A stretch of DNA of 64,000 nt from Rhizopus sp. PT2906 (GCA_025529335.1 JAMYHX010000043.1:85144-149143); one strand, 5' to 3'; shown: positions 10,874 to 22,958, counted from the first letter of the stretch. The notes: a model not told the origin generated them from the sequence alone. Program-made: numbers and translations.

Positions 10874-11446
10874 TGTACAAAAAGACATCGTTCATCCAGA
10901 CTCACTGAATAAACTGTTCAATTATCAAAACTCCTTTGTATAAATGTCCATTCAAACACATTCAAATAAAATCACTCTTGTCTATGTAAAGCATGTAAGA
11001 TACAGATATGGTTAAGAATTCAAAGCAATAGGATTCAAGTGAAATGATTTGTTATTTGGAGTCATTTGAACTTTTTTTTTCTTACCACTTCATTTAAGTG
11101 GAGCAAAGAAAGATAGAATTTAGTGACAAAGCCCAAAATATCAGTAGGCTTCTTTTTGTTTCCATCTGATGTATATAAAGTGGCTATACAATCATTCATA
11201 TACCATAGCACAGCTGATTTAAATTCATCTTTAGATTATGTTTGATACAAGTAGTATTTATTACTTATCAGCAAGCAAGGGCACTTAAAATGAACACTGA
11301 CTGTTTGAGCTAATGACCTAAACTGTCAAAACAAAGCCCTCTCTTTATAAAACAACAAAAAAATTAGATCAATTGCTCAAAATACCAGCAGAATAAGAAA
11401 AATCTTGCTTTAGGCATGTCTATAATACAAGTTTTTTTTTTTTTTG
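10874..11446. other. Intergenic region, no gene seen
   Basis: About 570 bp of AT-rich DNA between the DUF6729-like relic and the 3' end of the minus-strand gene at 11447. Short A/T runs only. Confidence 0.55.
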
Positions 11447-12762
11447 TTATTCAGCCTTTGGTGAAGTAGGGTTTGAATAGAAAGGGCCAAGATCAGCCAT
11501 TCCCATATTGCCTTCTTCTTCGGTCAGCTTTAAGATTGAAGGCTTGACCACTGATTTTAACGTACGGCTTGGCTTTGTCGCTCTGAATCTGCACTTTTTA
11601 AGTGCTTCTTCATGTTCTGATTTTAGCTGAAGCACACAACTAGACGACTTTCTCGATTCCTCCTATCATGAATATGGTTGATATTAGTAGATTCTAATAT
11701 AAAACAAAGGTAAATACAATCAATACCTTTGTATACAGATAGAATGTTATGCACACAGGAATAAAAACAGACTTGGCAGAAGGGGATGGGCAAATTGTAA
11801 GAGCCTTCTCTTCCCACATCTCGAACATCGAGCATTCTTCGACGAAGCGAATACTCCAAAGAAGTGCCTTATCATCTGAAACAATATGAGTTAAGTGAAC
11901 TGTATCTAAACCAACATAAAAGATTCAATTTTTTCTTTTACCTGCAGCATGGATGAATAGTACTTTCAATTTACTGAAAGCCTCAGTGGTTGCAAAGCAA
12001 TATTCATATACAATATTTTTGATCATCACAAGAGTGCCTATGATGCTCTTGTGATGATCAAAGCTGCATTTTGCTTTGTCTTTACTGAGAAAATGTGAGG
12101 ATGTCTCCAAAAGAGCAACTTCAATCTCTTTGTCCAAGTACACCTTCAGAATACCATCTACCTTGTACTGACAGCTATCACTGATTGTATAGGAGTTCTT
12201 CAATTGCTTGATCATTGACTTGAGGAAGGTTTCAGCAACTGAGTCAGCAACAAAAATGCAAACGGCATTCAGAAAGGGATATATCAATAAGCTATTAAAT
12301 GTGGCCTCTCCATCATACAAATCTTGTTTGGCAAAATAACCGACGTGGATATGAATAAGATAAGATTAGATCGTTATAGTTCTAGCCGATGAAGTTATAT
12401 TTACATGGCTTTTAAGACTGCTTCTAGAAAATCAAATGTTGCTTCTTCTTCATCATCATCATATGCTAGCGCTTTTCGAATATTCTTCTTAAAATCATCA
12501 AGAGTTTTCTATAAAACTATTTTGTTCGACAATATTTTCTAATGGCAGCCTTGCTCGCTATTACACTGTCTATAACAGTATCAATGTATTTGATACAGGT
12601 TTCTGACAAAAGAGGACCAGCACTTGCATCTTGATGATTTTTTATGTGCGCTCTATAGATTCGTCGGTTCAAAGAAGGCCTGGGGGAAACGCTTTTTCCG
12701 CATCTAATCACTTTATGTGATTCAAGTCTATCAACAGTTTGGATTAAGCAAATGTATAGCAA
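11447..12762 (-). CDS. Uncharacterised multi-exon protein of a mucoralean repeat family
   Basis: Exons supported by phase: 11447-11662, 11727-11875, 11942 to about 12330, about 12412-12482 or a little longer, and an upstream piece ending near 12573-12762. Motifs: SLLIYPFLNAV, FDHHKSIIGTLVMIK, FSKLKVLFIHA, DKALLWSIRFVEE and, at the end, ILKLTEEEGNMGMADLGPFYS. I recall similar multi-copy proteins of unknown function in Mucorales. The 12.33-12.41 kb junction could not be resolved with a canonical acceptor in the right frame, so the copy may be damaged there. No start was fixed. A perfect 17-bp inverted repeat lies inside the coding sequence. It could be a functional orphan gene or part of a transposable unit. 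Confidence 0.45.
12018..12062. repeat. Perfect 17-bp inverted repeat inside a coding exon
   Basis: Arms 12018-12034 and 12046-12062 are exact reverse complements, separated by 11 nt. They encode the DHHK...LVMIK part of the uncharacterised protein, so the mRNA would carry a strong hairpin. Confidence 0.95.
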
Positions 12763-13839
12763 AGTATCTTTGATTTCTTAGCTGTATGGGTGTAAGCCTT
12801 TCTTGTTCTTTTTTTTTAAAAAAAAATCACCCAATCATTCCAGAAGTAATTGTTCTAATATTCAAGTGTTTGAGATTGTTCATTTGCTTTTAAAATAAAA
12901 GTGAAAAGTCAAATGTAATGATATTGCTTTCACATTCATTGTGATTGACAATCTTTATATGACTCAAATCATACTGATACATTTACCTTTTCTTCTTCTT
13001 CTTCAAGCTCCCCTCCCCTTCCTCCTTCAAACTCCTCTTTTTCTCCTTCTTCTTCTTGAGTAAAGCGCGCGATCAAACAATATAAAGATGTATCATTGAT
13101 TAATGCTGAAACCATTTTCTGTATTGCTTACGCTACTGTAGCGTATATGCACTGTAGTTTATTGATCGTACTATTAAGCCTTTCTATAGGAATTGTTTAT
13201 GGAATATATTGTAATATAAGCATTTTCTAAAGTAAGTTTATTACAATTTTCTTGTATTGTTGTTGTGAAGTAATAAAGTTCTTCTTGAGTTATTTGATAA
13301 AGGTGCTTGATCTTGTAAAGTTGATCAGGCTTTGCTGTATAAAGTAACGTAAAATATAAAGAGAAGAGATTAGGCACTTCTATAGCCAAAAGGCCATCTG
13401 CTTATTGTTTTAAAGTGAAATAAGATAAAAGGTAAATGTGAATTGAATTGACTTTTTTTTTGCTCGAGAGAGTTTAGGTATTTTATATTGTGATTTTTTG
13501 TTAGAGTTGTGGGTTGACTTGTTATAATGCAAAAACTTGCCATTAAACAGATATTTGAGTAGTTTAGTGACTATCAGAACTAACTAAAAAGCCATTTAGA
13601 GTAAGGTGTAAAGGTAAAAGTTTTGATCTTACTCTTTTACCTTTACACCTTTACAAGCTTGACAATTGAGGCTTTGATAATAAGTTCTCTCTTGTATACT
13701 ACCAAAAACTCTGTTCAAATGCAAACTTTAATCAAACTCTTGCTTTCGATGGCTACTAATGAATCGATCCTGGTGGATAAACCAACAACAACGATCCCTA
13801 CATACACCCCAGAAATTCCAAAAATGGAAAAAAACAAAT
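12763..13839. other. Intergenic region between the uncharacterised gene and tRNA-His
   Basis: About 1.1 kb. One minus-strand frame (13174-13389) gives a 71-aa Tyr/Ile-rich peptide without recognisable motif, and I do not call it a gene. It also contains a 20-bp hairpin (13601-13654). Confidence 0.5.
13601..13654. repeat. Near-perfect inverted repeat (hairpin)
   Basis: The arm at 13601-13620 (GTAAGGTGTAAAGGTAAAAG) pairs with 13634-13654 with a single bulged base, around a 13-nt loop. No ORF explains it. It could be the collapsed core of a MITE or a transcript-processing hairpin. Confidence 0.9.
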
Positions 13840-13909
13840 GCCGTGAGCAGGAATCGAACCTGCGTCGAGGCGGCCACAACGCCACGTACTGCCACTATAC
13901 TATCACGGC
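13840..13909 (-). tRNA. tRNA-His (anticodon GTG)
   Basis: On the minus strand the sequence starts GCCGTGA and ends TCACGGC (7-bp acceptor stem). It has a D arm (A-box TAGTATAGTGG), an anticodon loop TTGTGGC with GTG, and a GCAGG/CCTGC T arm with TTCGATT (B-box). There is no intron. The first anticodon-stem pair appears as T-T; the other four pair. A T-run about 10 nt after the 3' end is a Pol III terminator. The 70-nt body lacks the extra G-1, which is added after transcription in eukaryotes. Confidence 0.93.
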
Positions 13910-13951
13910 TGATCACGAAAAAATTGATTTTTCAAATTTTATAGTTGTATA

Positions 13952-13974
13952 AATCACGTGATACACACGTGATT
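13952..13974. promoter_or_regulatory. Inverted pair of CACGTG E-boxes
   Basis: AATCACGTG and CACGTGATT form a perfect 9-bp inverted repeat with a 5-bp spacer, each arm holding a CACGTG core. It sits 43 bp upstream of tRNA-His (minus strand). CACGTG is the site of class B bHLH factors. Regulatory use is inferred. Confidence 0.5.
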
Positions 13975-14402
13975 GTATGTCCTACAGTTTTTACTTTCAT
14001 GGTTTCGACGTTGAAACTAATATGGTTCATGAAGAATACTCTGTGTGAATGTTTACCACTTGGGATCATAAAGTTTCTTTTTCACAATAATAATTATCTG
14101 TTGAATACGTCCAAAATAAGCATGTTCTGTTTAATGAAGCTTCTATACTGAACAAAATAGCTTTAAATAATTTTTAAATAGTAAAAAAAAATAGAGAAAA
14201 GACATTCATTTTATTTTAATTGAAATATGTATGCAAAAAAGATAAAGAACCTTGGAATGTTATTACATAATTGCAGAACGATAAAGCTTTAATTTTTTTA
14301 TTTTAATTGTGGACAATGATAATATCTACAGTTGTATTGTTTTTGAATCTTTACTAAATTTTAAATTTATTCTAAATAGTAGCTTTGAATCATAAATAAT
14401 GT
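13975..14402. other. Intergenic region downstream of PRP43
   Basis: About 430 bp of very AT-rich DNA holding the 3' flank of the minus-strand helicase gene. No gene seen. Confidence 0.6.
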
Positions 14403-16795
14403 TTAATTCTTTCTCTTCTTGTATGTCTTTTCAGCCTCTTCTCTTTGTCTCTTATTAGCAATAGCCTGTAATTGACGCTTGCCATGGCAGTTGGGGAAGT
14501 TAGACAAGTCATAGTAGTTGGGGGCAATTTCAAGCAGCCAGTGTGCCTTCACTTCAAGACAAGTTCTAATATAATTTCTTGTAGTCAAGACAAATTCATT
14601 ATATAGCACCCATTCAGGCTTATGGTCTAAGCAGGATGATGGATGAAGTTGCACGATTTGGTTGTCTTTCACTGTCAAGTAATGTCCACTACGTTCAAGA
14701 TGAGCAACCTGCATGAAGTATCCAGCAACAATGGCTCTTCTAATGTTGACATAGTATGATTTGTTTTCAAAGTCTGTTGATACTAAGTCCAAGTCATACT
14801 GTTCCATTGTTCTCTTTAATTGATTTCTAACATTGTCTGCAGATTTTAGTGATCTTTGGTTTAAGAAATTTTCATAGCACCAGTTGCTGTCTTCATTATC
14901 TATCATATAGATGATTAGAACGGTATACCCAACAATTCACATTTAAACTTACTTGTCTTGTATGCATGATATGCGTTCAATAATGTAAGATGGTCACCAT
15001 CTGCATGTGCAAATTGTGCTTTTGCTTCGTCAGCAGCTTTACGAGCATTATTAGGGCGAACAAAGATCTGAGGAACAGAGAGTAATGCGGCAATAGATAA
15101 TATTTCGTTGGAGCAGTTATATTTAGGACTTTCGATCAGCATTTTGGCCAGTTGAGGGTCCAAGGGGAAGGCTGACATGAGTTCACCAGTAGGTGTAAGT
15201 TCACCATCATCATCAAGGGCTCCCAAGTAGTTCAATAGTTCAAGTGCACGCATAAGTGTTTCAGGAGCAGGAGGATCCATAAAGTCGAAATGAACAAGAT
15301 CATCAATACCAAGTTTTTTCAGTTGTAAAACAACGTTTCCTAAGTTACTTCTCAAGATTTCAGGGTATGTCTGTTCAATTAATTCTTGATTGAAGGCAGC
15401 TTCTGTGTATAATCTGAATGCTTTACCAGGTCTAGTACGACCAGCACGACCAGCACGCTGTTGGGCCGAAGCTTTAGAAATGGGTGATACCAAAAGGGAT
15501 TCGACACGGATACGTGGGTTGTATACTTTCTGCTTTGCAAATCCTGGATCAATCACATAAACGATACCATCAATAGTAAGTGATGTTTCAGCAATGTTGG
15601 TAGAAACAACAACCTTTCTACCAGGTGCTCCTCCAGGAGTACGTGGAGCAGGTGCACTTTCGAAAATAAGCTGTTGAGCACGAGGAGGCAAAGATGAATA
15701 AAGAGGCACAACCTTCAAAGGACCAGCGCCTTGACTACGGATTAATTCATCCCCTTCTGCTCTGATCTTGCTACATGCTGTTTCAATTTCTTCTTCACCG
15801 GTCAAGAACACCAAGATATCACCTTCAGGTTCACTCAAGTGAATTTGAAGTACAGTACGAATGGCAGCTTCAAGATAATCACGTTCTGGTTCAGGTGTAT
15901 AGTAAATTTCAACAGGGAAAGTTCTACCAGGAACACTCTTTTCGTAATGATTAGTTTCATAATATATCCCTCTTTTTTTTTCAGCTTACCAATAATGGTG
16001 CGTCGTCAAAGTACTTTTGAAACTTGCCAGCATCCAATGTGGCAGACATGACAACAACCTGAAGATCCTTTCTCTTCTTGCAAATCTATAATAGTGTAAG
16101 AAATAAAGAGTATATACCGCTTTTGATTTATGTACCTCTTTCAAAAGACCCATCAATATATCAGTATTCAGTGTACGTTCGTGTGCTTCGTCAAGAATAA
16201 CAGCAGAGTATCTATTCAACAAAGGATCTGACATGGCTTCACGCAAAAGCATACCATCTGTCATATACTTCAAAAAGGTACTGGGGCTTGTGTTGTCTTC
16301 AAAACGAATACTGTAACCAACTTCTTCACCAAGCTTGACATCCATCTCATCAGCAACACGCTGAGCAACTGACATTGCAGCAACACGACGAGGCTGAGTA
16401 CAGGCAATCATTTTTCCTTTAAGATGTGGAAGTTCATCGTAGGCTAAGAATTGTGGGATCCTAAACTAGATTTAGATGATTGATTTATTTTTATAGATCC
16501 AAACTTACTGTGTTGTCTTTCCTGAACCAGTTTCACCAACGAGCACAACAAACTGATTCTTATGGACCATGTCTAAGAATTCTTGACGTTGAGAATGGAC
16601 AGGAAGCTTTCTTCTTCCTTCCAAGATCTTTTGATACTTTGCAGAAAAGGGTTTATTCGTAAATGGATTCAAAGTGCCATTTTCAAGTTTTTCTGCTTGT
16701 TCTGCTGTTGTCTTACGAGGCTTCAAACCCATAAAGTTTTCGCCCTTGTCCTTTTTTCCAGTGTTCCAGTGAGCAAGATAAGGATTGTCACTCAT
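14403..16795 (-). CDS. PRP43: DEAH-box RNA helicase Prp43/DHX15
   Basis: CDS complement(join(14403..14899,14953..15937,15990..16085,16136..16460,16509..16795)), 729 aa. Walker A GETGSGKTT (about residue 87), then TQPRRVAA, DEAH in ILDEAHERT, SATLDAGKF, LTGEEEIE and the arginine-finger motif QQRAGRAGRTRPGK. A winged-helix/ratchet domain and an OB-fold with SADNVRNQL and WCYENF follow. It is a few tens of residues shorter than yeast Prp43 at the N-terminus. Prp43 unwinds the spliced-out intron lariat complex and acts in ribosome biogenesis, driven by G-patch proteins. Four short introns are placed by exact continuation of conserved motifs. It is divergent from the BAR-domain gene across about 640 bp. 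Confidence 0.97.
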
Positions 16796-17435
16796 TATAC
16801 AAGTTGCAGAACTATTAAAAAATTAAAAAAAGATTTAAAAAGTACGGCTTCCTTCAGCTTTAACCGGAATGATAATCCATTCGTCCAATAAAATTTCTTA
16901 ATTTGTTCGAAGCCACAGAATATCGTTCTGTTCTTAAATTAACAAAGACGTCTGCTTAACAGAGTACTGAAGCATCCTACAGGATGTTTAAACAAACGAA
17001 TAGCAGGTTGGAAAGATATAATGTCTATGTTTAAATGAGATAGTATAATCCATTTTATACCGCAGCAGTGTATTGTCTTGAGCTATGACGAATATATCTG
17101 TTTAACTGCGGCACAATGTCAGTCAAGTACACCCTAAAAGTAGGGAGATGGCCATTTTATTGTTGACATGTATTTATACATTAAAGAAAACATTCACATT
17201 CAATCAAAATGAGTCCTTTTCGATATCTTCTTTTAAAAAGATAAATACCAACCTTGTCATCATTTATAAACAAATACGATATAGTTACTAATTAAGGGGA
17301 TCTTTAGCGAATTTAACAAGTTTTTGGTGTTTTATGCTGGAATTGGCTTTTGAGTTTAAATTTCCTAAAGTTTAATTTCACCAGGTCACTTTCAATTTCT
17401 TTCTCTCTCTCTCTCTTTTTTTTTTTTTTATAAAA
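16796..17435. promoter_or_regulatory. Divergent promoter region of PRP43 and the BAR-domain gene
   Basis: 640 bp between two start codons on opposite strands. A (TC)n and T-run tract ends 6 bp before the plus-strand ATG. No ORF or other feature recognised. Confidence 0.5.
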
Positions 17436-18595
17436 ATGTCTCAATCCAACGATGGACTCAAAGTTGTAGACGCTGAACCTGTTCAACAACCAACTCAAAG
17501 TACTTCAACTTCTTTAAATCCGAACGCCATTTTGAACAACACTTTGGATGGATTTGCTCAATTGAGTTCTCGCTTTAACCCTTTTGCCCAAAAGCTCAAC
17601 AAGGGCATTGGACAAGTCAGACAGGTACTGTATACATATATCATCAAAGCTTCAATATACTCATTATTATATAGTACGCTCAAGAAAAGCTGGGAACAGC
17701 TGAGAATATCACTGAATTACCTCAGGAATATAAGGATTTAGAAAGGGTGAGATAAGGAATGATACACAACAAATTACCTATTATTCATATATGTATACAT
17801 AGCGTTTGGATGCCCTTCGTGATGTACAATCAAATATGTTAAAGATTACTCGCACTTTCAATAACTCATCCTATGATTACCCTGTTCAAGTTCAACAATC
17901 TTTGATCAACTTGTCTACTACAGTCACTCGCGAAATCCAACAGCTTGCGTTAACATCGGCGGCTGATCGTGCTGCTGCTGTTCAGACTCCTACAACAGTT
18001 GAAGAGCCAAAGACACTGATGCACGGCCTTGCCCGTGTAGCAGCTCAAGGTGCCCAAGAGGTCGGCGTCGAAGAGCCTTTGGGAACGACTTTATTCAAGT
18101 ACGCTACGATCACTCAAAAGGTTGCCGATGCTCGCGTCAAGATGGATCAAGCCATCGTTGAAAAGTTCAATAAGCCAGTTCAGACTACTCTAAATACAGC
18201 TATTGAACAAGCTAACAAGGCAAGACGAAATGTTCAATCCATTCGCTTATCTCTTGATGCTTGTAAAGCCAAATACCGTTCTGCTCGTCCTGAAAAGTCG
18301 GAAGCTGCTCGCCTGGAAGTTGAACAGGCAGAAGACCAATTTGTAGCGGCAGTTGAAGAGTCCACCAACTTGATGAAAGCTGCTTTGGATAACGTAATTT
18401 AATAGCTTGATTCTGATCTAATCGTGTACTAACATGATCATTTTATAGCCTGAGTTTTATCGCAATTTAGCTGATTTAGTTGCTGCACAATTACAGTACT
18501 TTAAGGAAGCTCAAGACCTCTTGTCTGATCTGGCACCTGAGTTGGATGAAATTCAAGTTACTCAGGAATCTTTGTACAGAAATAGTCGTGCTTAA
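17436..18595 (+). CDS. BAR-domain protein, Gvp36-like
   Basis: CDS join(17436..17624,17675..17746,17803..18393,18449..18595), 332 aa. After a disordered N-terminus (to about residue 35) the protein is almost all helix: FAQLSSRFNPFAQKLNKGIG, QEYKDLERRLDALRDVQSNM, then the long helices with KARRNVQSIRLSLDACKAKY and a final LQYFKEAQDLLSDL. This pattern is the fungal BAR_2 family, whose yeast member Gvp36 binds Golgi and endosomal membranes and helps endocytosis and vacuole shape. Length matches. Introns are 50-56 nt and all in phase 0. Confidence 0.85.
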
Positions 18596-19183
18596 TGTAT
18601 TTTATTTAATGATAAATCACGCATTCGATCATTACTATTGTGTTTCATACCTGTCTTCTTTGAGGAAATGGTATCTGTATCTTTTTTCTTTTAGTTGATA
18701 TGAGCAAATACTATTGTTCAATGATCCCACATACAAGGGCCATGTTGGTATAGCACTAAAGCGGTTTCTCTTCCCCTTGATCAAACTATATGCATATAGA
18801 AGCCGGTTTCGTCAGGCAACATCGAATTTTACTAAGAAATTTATTTATCTACTCATAGCCATTACAAAACCTTCTATAGTACAACCAGAGATTTCGTTGA
18901 TACAAACCTTATCAAGAACTGCTATCTGCAGTTTGTTTACTTGCAGTAGGACAACTTTCTCTAATTAATCGAATAAAAGCATGTTATTTATTTCACAAGT
19001 TACAAGAATCATCTGCTTTTGTGTAGCAGCAACTTATCTGCTATAGAACCTTTTTGATACGGGCGAGTGAGAAATCTTATTATTCTAATCATGTCATTCT
19101 GTGCGATTAGAGGGCTATTGGTGATATATTTGCAGTTCAATAAGACTCAATTAAAGTCAAACGGAGTAAAGTTTATTATATAT
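18596..19183. other. Convergent intergenic region, no gene seen
   Basis: About 590 bp between two convergent 3' ends. Open frames are short and motif-free. Confidence 0.55.
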
Positions 19184-20151
19184 TTAGTTTGGAGGGCCAC
19201 TTCCTTCGTATCTTTTTAGAATAATGTGCTCCTGTACGGCCTGCTTCTTTTTAGTTCGATTGCTAGCAAACATTGCTTCTCCAATAAGAACATTGTTTCC
19301 ACCATTAAAGAGTTCATAGAATAACTCGTTGATGTTTGCAGCAGTTCGTTCATTAAGGGCGTCCAGTTTTTCCAAAAATACGACAAAGGTGTCTAAATTT
19401 GCTACGACAGTCTCCCTTTTGTTAAGTTAATGTGTGCTCCATGTTTTTCATAAATAAGGACTTACCTATTAACGGGGACATTTTCACGATAAAGCTCTTC
19501 ATCTCTTAATTGTATTATATATCTCTCTAGTTTTCTTTCATACCGTTCTTCGTGTTCTGGTAAACGGATATATCGTCTTTTTTTTGCTTCTTTGCTCCAA
19601 CCTCTGTACTTGTTAATTAAGTTTCTTGCAACTTCTTCTATTTCAAAAGGCTCCAAACCGGAAATGCTCCTATTAGGGCCTAGCTGCCTTGACGGGTTGT
19701 CATTTTGGTTTTCTTCACGAGCATGGGGGCTTTCGGGAGAAGTAGCTGATGTACGTGTTTCTGAAGAGGATGAGGGAGAGACGGACACCAAGCGTGTTTC
19801 TGAAATGGAAGATGGTGTGCCGGGCACATCCGCATTTCGTGCTTGAGTGGTATTATTCACTTCTTCGGGATTCAGTCTTGTCCTGAGTTCTGATGAATGC
19901 GTTTCTGAAGAAGACGGCGTATGCGGCTTCGCATAAGTTTCTGGAGAAGTAGGCGACGTGGGAGGCGTTGAGCATGATTCCGAAGAGGAAGACGGCGTAT
20001 GCGGTTTGGAATACGTTTCTGGAGAAGAAGGTGGCGTGTCATAGGTAGAGCATGTCTCTGAAGAAGCGTCTTGTTTGGGAGGATTAGGTACCTTTTCTGT
20101 TAAAGTCCTCTTTTTAAAATAGCTCTTGCCCTTTTTGAATAGAATAATCAT
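19184..20151 (-). CDS. Ser/Pro/Thr-rich repeat protein of unknown function
   Basis: CDS complement(join(19184..19415,19466..20151)), 305 aa, using the ATG at 20151. Residues about 30-140 are a disordered repeat built on variants of SPETYSKPHTPSSSSES, with many SP/TP sites (likely phosphorylated). Residues about 155-215 are charged and helical (FEIEEVARNLINKYRGW, then EHEERYERKLERYIIQLRDE). The second exon adds FVVFLEKLDALNERTAANIN. Not recognised. The helical part could mediate self-association. An upstream in-frame GTG exists, but ATG is preferred. Confidence 0.6.
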
Positions 20152-20958
20152 TTTATGATAATGAAGAAGAAACACGCAAGCTCTATTCTTATATCTTCTT
20201 AAATACCATCCAAAAATAACCTTGTTACACTATGTACCATGGTAGCATCTTACGATAACTGGTATTGATACCTAAAAATAATGAATATATGGATACTAGT
20301 ATATTGAAGCACATTCTGCCACACATTATTATTATTATTATTTCGATATTTTTAGTTAAACTAGCAAAGCCAAGGCTTTACTTTTAGTTAACTGTTACTC
20401 TTTGTCAAAACAGATACACTTTCTTTTTTCCCATTCCCCTGACCGAATTCTGCTTTATAGGAACGTGTTTAATGGTCATATTGTAACATTGTACAGTACA
20501 AATATGTTCTTGATCTAAAGCTCATCCAATAAAAACCAAATTTATATACTGGAGCCACATTTTTGTTTTTTATATAAATATGTATATAAAGGGCTTACAA
20601 GCGCAGCTTTTACTATTAACAGCAGCGTTGCTAATTCTAGAAAATGCCATATAGCTAGAAGATCCAATAGGTTTGCATTGAACGAAGAGTTAAAGGTAAC
20701 AGGGCGAATATCATTGAAAAATGCGCAATCTATTATGACTATGCTTGGACATGACCAATTGCTACTGAGCAGTTTAAACACAAGCAATTCGTTTCTTTAC
20801 GTTTTAAATAAGTAAAACTAAAGATCAAGACTGAGTATGATAATTCCTTGTTCAGTCAATGACTTCATGCGGGGTTGCCCTGTGAGTAGTGTAACCTGAT
20901 TTCACATGAATAAGCATTATTTAATCATTTTTCTTTTATTTCCCCTGCTAATTAGGTC
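20152..20958. other. Intergenic region between divergent genes
   Basis: About 800 bp. It contains a (TTA)n run near 20330 and, at 20867-20881 with a GTGAGT donor at 20882 and acceptor at 20954-20955, a possible 15-nt first exon (MRGCP) in frame with the hydrolase gene. Otherwise no gene seen. Confidence 0.45.
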
Positions 20959-22875
20959 ATGGCAGTGAAGAGAAGGTCGAGCGATTTGGAATTAAAGGAG
21001 AGTCAAGAAAAGACAATGGTAGAAAATAAACGACGATCAGCACAAACACAATCTTGGATCTATGGTTCGGCTACTGCAGAACAAAACATGGATGATAAGC
21101 AAGAAGACGATAAGGATACCAAAGGAATAAAAGACGAAAAAGACAATACTCAGAGCAATGAAGCAGGCAGTAGAGGCATATGGTCATGGCTGACATACTC
21201 AGCAGAGCCTTCGAACCAGACCAAACAGACCAAAGGGAAGAGCGAGGAACAAAGGACAGTGAATGATGCAGATAAAGAACCACAAGGAACAAGTGGCAAA
21301 CGACCATTCTACTGGAAGACATTCTTTACAACTTCAACAACAGAGTCAGAAAATGGAAAGGATACAGTCATTGTTACTGACGACAGTGATGATGATAACT
21401 CAGTGATAGATGTGGCTAAAAAGCAGGAATCAACTCCTTCTTTATGCAAAAATGCCATATTACCTACCTTTCAATCTCAATTTGAAGTTAGCAGTGATGA
21501 TAGCTTCCTCACATGGGCGATCAATGCTATAAAGAGCTCAATTTTCACAAGAGTACCTTCTATAATTGAATCGATGAAGCAGATGCCAGATGATATAGGC
21601 GGGAAGAAGATTGTGATCATTGGTGTGCATGGCTGGTTTCCTATGAAGGTAGGCATAGGGCATTAAGATCTTTATCAAAATACTAAGCAATCCGACCTAT
21701 AAGCTAGTAAGAAGCATGATTGGTGAACCAACGGGAACTTCACAAAAGTTTTGTGAACAGATGACTCTTGCGGTTAAAAAGTACTTTTTAGACAATCATG
21801 ATTTGACTATACCCGATAAGTCAATCACTAGTATTCCGTTACTCTGGGAAGGAAAGGTTCAAGAAAGAGTAGATAAATTTTATGATCTTATTCAGACTCA
21901 ATGGATAGAAAGCATAAAAGAAGCTGATATCATCTTATGGGCTACCCATTCTCAAGGTACACCTGTGTCGATCATTCTGCTACAGAAACTGATCGAGTCG
22001 TCCATCATTCGACCACGCCAACAACCAATGTGTTTGCTAGCAATGGCAGGTATTTCTCATGGACCATTTCCAACCTTGAAAGGAAATCTTTTAGTCAAGG
22101 TAAAATATACAGACAGAAAAAAAAAAAAAGAAAGAAAAAGGGGCAGATATGAACATACCTCCTATAGTACTTTGAAGCAGATCCGGCCAGGGAACTGTTT
22201 GAATTTATGAACTCGAATTCGGAAGTGTCCATCATCTATAGAGAGGCTATGGCTTATGTTCTAGAGCACGATATCAAGGTCGTACTTGTTGGATCTATGC
22301 AAGATCAAGTTGTCCCTCTGTATTCAGCAATCATGTCTGGTCTGTCTCATCCTAATCTACTGCGCGCCATTTATATCGATGGTCACATCTATTCTGAAGA
22401 TGACTTTTTGATTCGACTCATTGAGTTTGCAATAAGTCTATTAAATATGGGTCTGTCTGATCATGGATTTCTGATTTATATTAGTGAAGCTTTAGCTGGC
22501 AACCTTTACTCTCTGGAAGGTGGTCATTCAACAATATATGAAGAATTGGATGTGTTTATCCTACCGCTGCAGTATCTGTTTGAAACACATCCTATTGGCC
22601 ATAAACAAAAGAAGATACGTATAGAGCAAAAGGTAGAAAGGGCAATGAACGAAGTCAAGGCAAGACTAGACCCATTCCAAGCGAGATTAAAGCTGAATCC
22701 GTTTCATCTACCTTGGGCCATGCGTGGTATCTGGGATGATTCAAGAATATTAAGTAATGATGCTTTACGTAAAGAGCTAGAGCAACTTCAGGCGTTATTT
22801 AATAAATGGAACCCGACAAGTGCCAGGTTAAAGGAGATTAAGTTTCGATTGGAGCCTTTGAAGGCAAGATTATAA
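20959..22875 (+). CDS. Alpha/beta hydrolase of the yeast YML020W type
   Basis: CDS join(20959..21648,21704..22099,22168..22875), 597 aa. A charged, disordered N-terminus (to about 175) is followed by IVIIGVHGWFP, the first strand and oxyanion region. Then come WATHSQGTPVS with the nucleophile Ser of the elbow, VLVGSMQDQVVPLYS (acid region), and GGHSTIYEE with the likely catalytic His. The tail is rich in helices ending LKARL. Fungal proteins of this layout are poorly characterised; a lipase or thioesterase role is only inferred. An alternative start with a tiny upstream exon at 20867-20881 is possible. Confidence 0.75.
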
Positions 22876-22958
22876 ACAGTACATATATCCACTTTTATCA
22901 TACATTGTTTATAGAGAAAATAAAAATATGGGCAGACATAAAAGTATGTCATATTTTT

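Noticed and set aside
13623..13952. 109-codon plus-strand frame
   Set aside because: It runs straight through tRNA-His on the other strand and has no motif.
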